Part shown: in pieces, positions 60,001 through 64,000 of the stretch
Numbering within the stretch: position 1 is the stretch's first letter
Layout: each line of letters begins with the position of its first letter
DNA from: Ustilago trichophora
Taxonomy: Eukaryota; Basidiomycota; Ustilaginomycetes; Ustilaginales; Ustilaginaceae
Assembly: GCA_900323505.1 (NCBI GenBank)
Contig: OOIN01000015.1
Span: forward strand, 744,001-808,000
Direction of reading: 5' to 3'
Length of the DNA stretch: 64,000 nucleotides
Made by a program: the position numbers and the translations under genes
The notes under the pieces: generated by a model
What the model saw: the letters and a program-made list of their open reading frames with translations, nothing else
Databases searched by the model: none
Told to the model about the DNA's origin: nothing

Positions 60001-60789
60001 TCGAGTCTCGTCGGATCCGCGTTCATGCGAATGGTGCTCAAGCTCAACGAGGCTTCCTTCCGCCCTCTGTTCATGCGCATGTTCGACTGGGCGGTGCTCG
60101 ATCTCGTTGACGACGATGCTGACTTTGCTACTGAAGCGGACGGTATCATCGCAAGACAGATTGTACTGTTCAAGACGTTCAACGCGCTCTCCGAGACCCT
60201 GCGCAGCTTGGTTTCATCCTACTACGCGGTGCTGCTGGATCAGGTGATCGAGCTTCTCATCACCTGGAGCAACTCTCGCAGCGGTGCAAACAGCTCGCAG
60301 AAGGAGCTGTGGGAGCAAGTCATTCGCTCGCTCGCTCTCTCAGCCAAGAATGATGAGGGCATCTTCTGGAACCCCACTCGGGTGGCAAAGATCATCTCGC
60401 CCTTGCTGGATCAGATGAACTTACTCAACGCCAAATCGAGGTTCGTCGACTCGCCGGAGTTTGTGGCGGCTCTCGGACCCGTCCTTGTCGGCCTGATGAA
60501 GAACGTCAATGACGAAGGCACGCTCAAGTTGTTCAACGCGAAGCTGCTGCAGCGCGCCTCGGCGACGAGGACTACGAACAGTTTGGTGGTTCGAAGCACA
60601 GCCACGCAGCTGCTCACTCAAATGTGGGCCGCGCAAAAGGACCACCTGCTCGGGTTGGTGCCAGAGACCATCGCTCAGCTGTCCGAGTTGCTCGAGGACG
60701 ATGACGAGGAGATTGTTGGGCATGCCAACGAGTTCAGGACCGAGATCGAGGGGGCTCTGGGTGAGAGTTTGGAGTCGTACCTCACTTAG
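54061..60789 (+). CDS. UTP10: U3 snoRNP protein Utp10 (HEATR1 family)
   Basis: Utp10 belongs to the UTP-A (t-UTP) module that binds the 5' external spacer of pre-rRNA and supports rDNA transcription and 18S processing. The single-exon protein has 2242 residues, in the range of HEATR1 (about 2140) and longer than yeast Utp10 (1769). It is built almost wholly of helical HEAT-type repeats. Recognisable parts are the N-terminus MTSSLAAQLANVRSHNAERL with SYLFPPKTAAQQD, the block GASKCLEWLVRRFRIHEFSV (about 115-135) that is typical of the family, and the C-terminal BP28-type domain near 1900-2130, ending with VPETIAQLSELLEDDDEEIV. The start is ATG 54061, directly after an upstream TTG-AAG. Together with UTP22 it is the second SSU-processome gene here. 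Confidence 0.96.
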   Translation: MTSSLAAQLANVRSHNAERLTSSASLVKHTSYLFPPKTAAQQDLFTVHALGASGWTELSAEDASLQKWSSSTLLFGDESRSMDRLMLPKEDNDAIDKAVEQFLHLASPFLLSKGASKCLEWLVRRFRIHEFSVEDVLAAFLPYHDTQQFARMLSICKLDDKPHLQFLLSVKKTASPLPAGVLHAAILAPATTTASLDLLRWISGLVANHAAAELHVAPHRALVNFWTSTLVQVCAARSRMDDHQQVAGLSKSTSNSKKSAKTRAADAQAILTVLLPSAVRVAGSASLGQDAQIGGFMLLCTIAQSFPLSKEAIQGIFTSLAKLLSASHVSPAVSRALISCAFALCSSSNAVLDPLTTQSTHATRLIPDSLTAMFVSSPDAGSSIGALTKLYDAHAFLTHLSAALIARLSHGPSADLLITLLRGQAVQDALCIQASELLLRLRLGALVGSSQAPETAFEAHFASETIDEAHKNRLRVLHTVRSRKPQAFDTALRNCTRKDQSEAQIAAIWQTVQAVLALESGTSLDEASSGRLDGQGKSDILWLSIHSAEASQRSLALKQLYKDIQGGRALAHDTMVREALHARIQDSSVDVLQVLYSQPTALLEAFDAKTLLTMVAEALEEDKIPVERFNHHLSFLLNAFLKRHADVKNEVAQHAVWPYLLHSPSRKAIASSVVKLISQNKNVDGLLNAIASSVDESMAPADVNDAIAKAAAVHLSSLHTIDRNGWVNFLRTTARPSPGTGSAVAMSRDLSLLTLLHLSAELEGDDFVSLADSTLQSIVLPSLSQTGALTAEQTKQLSAAGLQETLKASQHIKQLETLFKEAGTEQSACLLVNYLLTQLVRRVAVPASDAFLTSQVSAEVANAKTLLGTLYSIVNTSALPASLPNLLLQILLLKTGDSSLPFLASVWTNTSAPYSAAVRLAALRHADAYLHAQVQASSQQEPKDFQVVVPLLLVALADAEAAIRLAAISGLEHTLQICKRAGDMSKASKKKGKELDIYGYESFHGAETSDAMQYIDLISLVFYLEHLLERKSGFRNDAAVLSQLHGELLRIGRQDGRKEVSHKHAMVCFIVSHILCIDSLPSRLVLLQSLAAVSDAAKLEMLLPLIRTLVEGNVAAVTKGLRTSEDRELYLELLFASYDRSCRALVEDASTGAWPVYLEAVSGKDGKRLVQKAAVRALDKAGLFAALSPSMRKEIYLHLATIVADPSLPASPEVGSALRELEVDSAILIAVFSELRETITSKALSGPESKRARMSLGSDETMKRTCAILVAVLETAVGSKLVCSGVLLYELFEVLRVAVDLHSGLLTTNAEQMMQLTMSCIEKVLQVVPDSAAAIPAEVAQALRVDIIVSVVKSSNNPQTFQHALLLLSKIANIAPEAVLHNVMPIFTFVGSTVLQRDDAFSFSVVEKVLQSIVPALVSSLKASVVAKESKFALLCEARAFVRIFTDAAAHVPRHRRQMFFRLLVDILGADDFAAAVAMLLVDRSAHKIVKQPKSDAEQTLQLPLAVVSPHSAMVQVRVLQQVWEEVLRICANRDETDSLSELVFLDRAGRLDKEHVDHESEPLRQVQALIMFIRHVLKSKMFAEQIEGVPASEVGPELETFIRLALETVARTRSSQPAIAALTLEVLDSAMPFAPVPNVLAVVSTLVEGDDVPRKTSGFSLFASRVAAMAPGSADRITVTTFTPTIVKAAIDVIQGSLASSQGGSDAEALRQAALDALKTISSSAQPAEHGPLASTLPVLVQLGKVGVEAEGGNRAVPSAARISVFSISRRLTTKLGPRLIPHIAALVPFCLSIVSLSSKPASAGDSDEEDEKASAARGVNSNVSSLRTGALDTLTGLFGSVSTFMTSYVPEIIRMSTSPELKQAMSSASGSSTASERSLNLLISTLIRKAPAKEVFEATFKVWDDEFASPNSDAEIKAERLVGISEFLGRALRQSDREAISGTYKLVYRFLLRALDLRRTSIGSKDQKLSQTAIGRVESSLVGSAFMRMVLKLNEASFRPLFMRMFDWAVLDLVDDDADFATEADGIIARQIVLFKTFNALSETLRSLVSSYYAVLLDQVIELLITWSNSRSGANSSQKELWEQVIRSLALSAKNDEGIFWNPTRVAKIISPLLDQMNLLNAKSRFVDSPEFVAALGPVLVGLMKNVNDEGTLKLFNAKLLQRASATRTTNSLVVRSTATQLLTQMWAAQKDHLLGLVPETIAQLSELLEDDDEEIVGHANEFRTEIEGALGESLESYLT

Positions 60790-61086
60790 AAGCATGTTCG
60801 GATTGCAGCTACTTTAGACATCACACGAAATTGGAAATCAGAACGAGATTCACACAAAAATGATCATGATCGAGAACGTGCACACCAGAAAGGCATGGGA
60901 GCCTCACTCGCCACAAAAACTCTTCAGCTTCCGCCCAACCATACTTCGTGACCTGCTGTGAGTCTCGGGTCTAGGAAGACACTGGATTAAGACGGGACAA
61001 AGACGGTAACACTAATGCTGAATGTATATGAAATAGAGAAAGAACAACACTCGAGAAAACCAAAAGAAGAATGACAGTCACCTTGT
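60790..61086. other. Convergent 3' region between UTP10 and the F-box-like gene
   Basis: About 300 bp with AT-richer sequence and no coding signal. It holds the 3' ends of two genes facing each other. Confidence 0.5.
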
Positions 61087-62895
61087 TTACCAAAAGTGCA
61101 TTTCGGTCTCGAGCCCAGCATCAGCCGCTAGGGCCTCGTACAGCTCCGCGCAGATTTCGATGTTTGCCTGCGTGGCGCCCCTGAGATCGGCCCTGCGCAG
61201 GACGAAGGGTGCGCGGCGAATGCGCTGGCGGTGATGCCTCGGGCTGGAGGAGGAGGAAGAGGTGAAGCCGTGGGAGGCGCTGCTGTGCTCCGTTCCGGAT
61301 TGAGAGGGAGCATTACGGCCGACAAGCCCTGCGGGTGTGAACCGTTCCCCGCGCAACAGTTCCTCGATGGGGATGTTGAGAGGTGGTGCGTTGGTGAATC
61401 GCGTTGGAAGAGTTGAAGCGTTGGATGAAATGTCTGATTGCGGGGGAAGCGAGAGCAGGGCGCCGGCGGCGCCCTCGGCATCGTCCGACTCGTCCATGTC
61501 ATCGTCGCTAAAGTCCTCCAATGTGTCGTCGTCCTGATGAGGAAGATGGCCCGGGTCGTCATCATCGCCCCATCCTGTGGAGGCGCTTTGACTTGTGCCT
61601 CCGCCCGAACTGTCGGACGAGCGACCTTGGCTGGTGCGGCCGGAGGAGTCGCGACTAGTATCCGGATCCCCAGATGAGGATGACGAGGTTGGCGGGTCCC
61701 GTTGCAACAGATGCAGACGCACTCTGTTGTAGAACTCGGACAGCAAATCGAGCTTGCTCGTGACGACGGCGTCGTAGAGGGCGGAGGCCTGAGTTCCAAG
61801 CCTTGCCATCGTTCGTGCACGCCGAGCCTGATCGGGAGAGAGCAAATCGTCGGATCCGCGGATGGGCCGGAAGACAAGCTTACGATCCTCAACCGGTTCC
61901 AGCTCCTCCATCACGCGAACGCACGTGGCAAGGTCGGCACGAATGATGATTCGGGCAATGTTGCCAGATCCGAGTAGCAACATAAGATGCGATCGTGGGA
62001 TGACGGATAGACCTGGAACGCCAGGTCGCGTTTCTGGAACCAACGGATTGGTTAAGACGAGATGAGTCAACGATGATACGGTGGCCAAATGGTGCAGCAG
62101 TCGTCCGTCAAAGTTGACGAGGTGAAGATGAGACAGCGAGCGCTCGGCTTGAGACACTGGCACCGGCGCTGGCGCCGATCCTTCTAGTCTTGAACCTTGG
62201 GCGTCTGACGAAGAGGGCAGATCTGCAAGCAGAGGTGCGCGTTGGCTTGGCGTTGCTGCGGCGGTAGAAGCGCCTAGAATGGCTTGGATGCGAGGGTCGT
62301 TTTGCAGAGCAGCGGCGGTGAGGTCGCGGTGTCGCGTGACGATGCCATCGAGATGTTGTGCTTCGGTAACGTTGACCAAGGTAACCTCTTTGGGCCGACG
62401 CAGATTATAGACACCCGCTGAAAGACGGTCGAATTGGTTGCAAGACAGGAGCAAGTGGGTGGCATTGGGACACGCTGCTAGGATGGCATCAGCAGGCGCA
62501 CGGTAGCTGGCCGCCGCAGCGCCAGCGGAACGGTGACGCTCTGCTGCGTCGCAAAGGACAACAAGGGAGCGCACGTGTGTGCCTAAGTCTGGCCGGCTGG
62601 CGATGGTGCGACCAAACAGGGCAATGACTTGGACAGTCGAAAGGGTGACATGCCGATAAAGCTCGATCTGAAATTGTGATCGATGGTGCCGAGATATAGC
62701 ACTGATGATGACGGCTTGTTGGACATTGATTGGCTGCTCTGCTGACTGCGCTGTCATCACCGACGGAGATGAGGCTGTCGCGAATCTCTGTAAGGCTCGC
62801 CTTGGACTATCCGTGCCATTATCGGCGGCGCCATCTTGCTGGAGCGACAGTGAGAGGATGAGATCCACGATCTCGAGGGGAAGAACAGCCTTCAT
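61087..62895 (-). CDS. F-box-like protein with acidic low-complexity region
   Basis: The 602-residue reading starts at ATG 62893-62895; the frame upstream is open only to a TTG. The first residues, MKAVLPLEIVDLILSLSLQ, look like the start of an F-box (LPxEIxxxIL), the SKP1-binding motif of SCF ubiquitin ligases. A split F-box may continue in SRHHRSQFQIELYRHVTLST (about 70-90), which is typical of fungal F-box proteins (LYRHVTL). Leucine-rich, weak-repeat sequence follows (HVRSLVVLC, THLLLSCNQF, LSHLHLVNFDGRLLHHLATV). Residues about 440-475 are acidic (DDDDPGHLPHQDDDTLEDFS). The C-terminus is RAPFVLRRADLRGATQANIE and a final helix. The substrate is unknown. It is convergent with UTP10. Confidence 0.75.
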   Translation of the reverse strand: MKAVLPLEIVDLILSLSLQQDGAADNGTDSPRRALQRFATASSPSVMTAQSAEQPINVQQAVIISAISRHHRSQFQIELYRHVTLSTVQVIALFGRTIASRPDLGTHVRSLVVLCDAAERHRSAGAAAASYRAPADAILAACPNATHLLLSCNQFDRLSAGVYNLRRPKEVTLVNVTEAQHLDGIVTRHRDLTAAALQNDPRIQAILGASTAAATPSQRAPLLADLPSSSDAQGSRLEGSAPAPVPVSQAERSLSHLHLVNFDGRLLHHLATVSSLTHLVLTNPLVPETRPGVPGLSVIPRSHLMLLLGSGNIARIIIRADLATCVRVMEELEPVEDRKLVFRPIRGSDDLLSPDQARRARTMARLGTQASALYDAVVTSKLDLLSEFYNRVRLHLLQRDPPTSSSSSGDPDTSRDSSGRTSQGRSSDSSGGGTSQSASTGWGDDDDPGHLPHQDDDTLEDFSDDDMDESDDAEGAAGALLSLPPQSDISSNASTLPTRFTNAPPLNIPIEELLRGERFTPAGLVGRNAPSQSGTEHSSASHGFTSSSSSSPRHHRQRIRRAPFVLRRADLRGATQANIEICAELYEALAADAGLETEMHFW

Positions 62896-64000
62896 CAAAC
62901 AGGGGCGACTCAGCACGGAGATGCCGAAGCGATTCTTACGTGCGTCTGCAGTCTGTCCCGAAATTGAATCGTGACGAGGAGTCAAGTTTTGAAACCGAGG
63001 ATGGACGGAATTCAAGTGTCTTGGGCAATCGCAAGGTTCCGAAGATGAGGGCAAGGCGAGGTCGATCCCGTGAGGTTGAAAAGTGAAGTGATGGCGCAAA
63101 TAGATGGTCGATCTCTGCCCATCCTCAGGTCCAGATTATCAAGGGAAAACGGCGCAATATCGAGCTGTTGCTTCGTGACGGTGGCAAGTAACTGCTGAGA
63201 CAACTCCGACCAATGACTCCGGTAACAGAGAGATGCGGCCGACGCCTCGATTTCCTTTGGCAGGCTCGGAAGCTAGGTGCCGGACCCCGATACTGTGCGT
63301 CAGGTGTCCAACACCCAGCAATGTAAGCAGCAAGGTCCCTGAGCGCAAGGCTGAAGATGCGATACGGCGAATGACCAGCTGTTGACGATGCTCCTTATAG
63401 ACGTCTGTTCAGATGTCGAGAGAAGGGACTTGAGTTGAGTAGACGTGTGTGCGCTTGGCAGCGGTGGTCGTCGAAGGTGACGGCAAAGTTTGAGGGAAGT
63501 CGGATCTGCCTGGTGCCAGGCGTGAGGCGTCAGGGTCGTAGTAGTGCAGATAGAATTGGGTCAGGCAAGGAGTGGGCAATCACTGATGTCGAGTCGGGAG
63601 CGAGCAATGGCAGTGTAACCTGGCTGAAGCGTCAATGAGACCAATCGAGTCAAATGATGTGACTCTCAGAGCTTGTTTGGTAGGAGAGAGAGAGAGAGAT
63701 GAGCAGCAGCAGTCAGAGCAAGGTTAAGCTTCCGGAAGAACCGATTCGAGCAAGGGCAGCAAACATGAGATCCACGCCTCTTGAACATGCGGCGTTGGGA
63801 GCGGACAATGGTCGAGAGCCCAATCACGCACCCATGCAGCCGTCCACAATGCTCTGGAAGCTAAGGGACGAGAGGGCGTAGACGCTGAGAGCAACCGAGG
63901 GATCTGCAGAGGAGAATGAGAACAGAGTCGCAAGGCACAAGAGCCCTGGTCACGGAGCGACTGTCTCTCCGAAAGTCCGCTGGCTCGAAAGCAGGTCTTG
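62896..64000. other. Region upstream of the F-box-like gene to the window end
   Basis: No gene is supported in 1.1 kb. The ORFs present are short, have no domain and overlap a GA microsatellite (63683-63699). It probably holds the F-box gene promoter and part of the flank of a neighbour outside the window. Confidence 0.5.
63683..63699. repeat. GA microsatellite
   Basis: About eight GA units, intergenic. Confidence 0.9.

Noticed and set aside
62896..63099. N-terminal extension of the F-box-like protein
   Set aside because: It starts with a non-ATG codon and the F-box-like motif begins exactly at the ATG 62893-62895.

Overview
The window is nuclear DNA of a fungus, most likely a basidiomycete smut (Ustilaginales). 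The grounds are long GC-rich genes with few, short introns (about 80-150 bp, GTRNGY donors), Ser/Ala/Gln-rich low-complexity proteins, and fungal gene families such as DASH Spc19, Lam-type GRAM/VASt proteins and Gpt2/Sct1-type acyltransferases. The smut assignment is inference from overall style; no species marker was seen. I saw no rRNA, tRNA, transposon ORF or CRISPR array.

Layout. 1-2.2 kb: 3' end of the mismatch-repair gene MSH6, followed closely by the cohesin acetyltransferase ECO1. A consensus intron could join the two in frame. 3.0-12.2 kb: coatomer beta (SEC26), a PI31-type proteasome regulator and the 90S pre-ribosome factor UTP22. 12.6-17.3 kb: a small four-exon ankyrin protein, an unknown acidic protein, and a tubulin-tyrosine-ligase-fold protein. 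18.3-28.3 kb: an INCENP/Sli15-type chromosomal passenger scaffold and a large ER glycerol-3-phosphate acyltransferase. 28.3-31.4 kb is the largest gene-free stretch. 31.4-39 kb: an EH/NPF protein, a small cysteine-rich secreted protein, a WBP11-type splicing protein and a SENP8-type Ulp1 protease. 39.9-49 kb: a Lam-type sterol-transfer protein, a crotonase, a decayed copy of the Lam gene's 3' end, three-exon SPC19, and a mitochondrial-looking unknown. 49.5-63 kb: a 1362-residue KEN-box protein, UTP10, and an F-box-like protein.

Several genes belong to shared processes: chromosome segregation and genome maintenance (MSH6, ECO1, INCENP, SPC19, perhaps the KEN-box protein), ribosome biogenesis (UTP22, UTP10), and membrane or lipid traffic (SEC26, acyltransferase, Lam protein, EH/NPF protein). 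There is no operon-like logic; neighbours are convergent, divergent or tandem with their own spacers.

The points most worth a second look are the possible MSH6-ECO1 fusion, the secreted six-cysteine protein, the decayed duplicate of the Lam 3' end, an intergenic TACAGTA/TACTGTA motif, and two introns whose lengths are multiples of three and whose retention keeps the frame open. All coordinates, splice sites and counts were worked out by eye.
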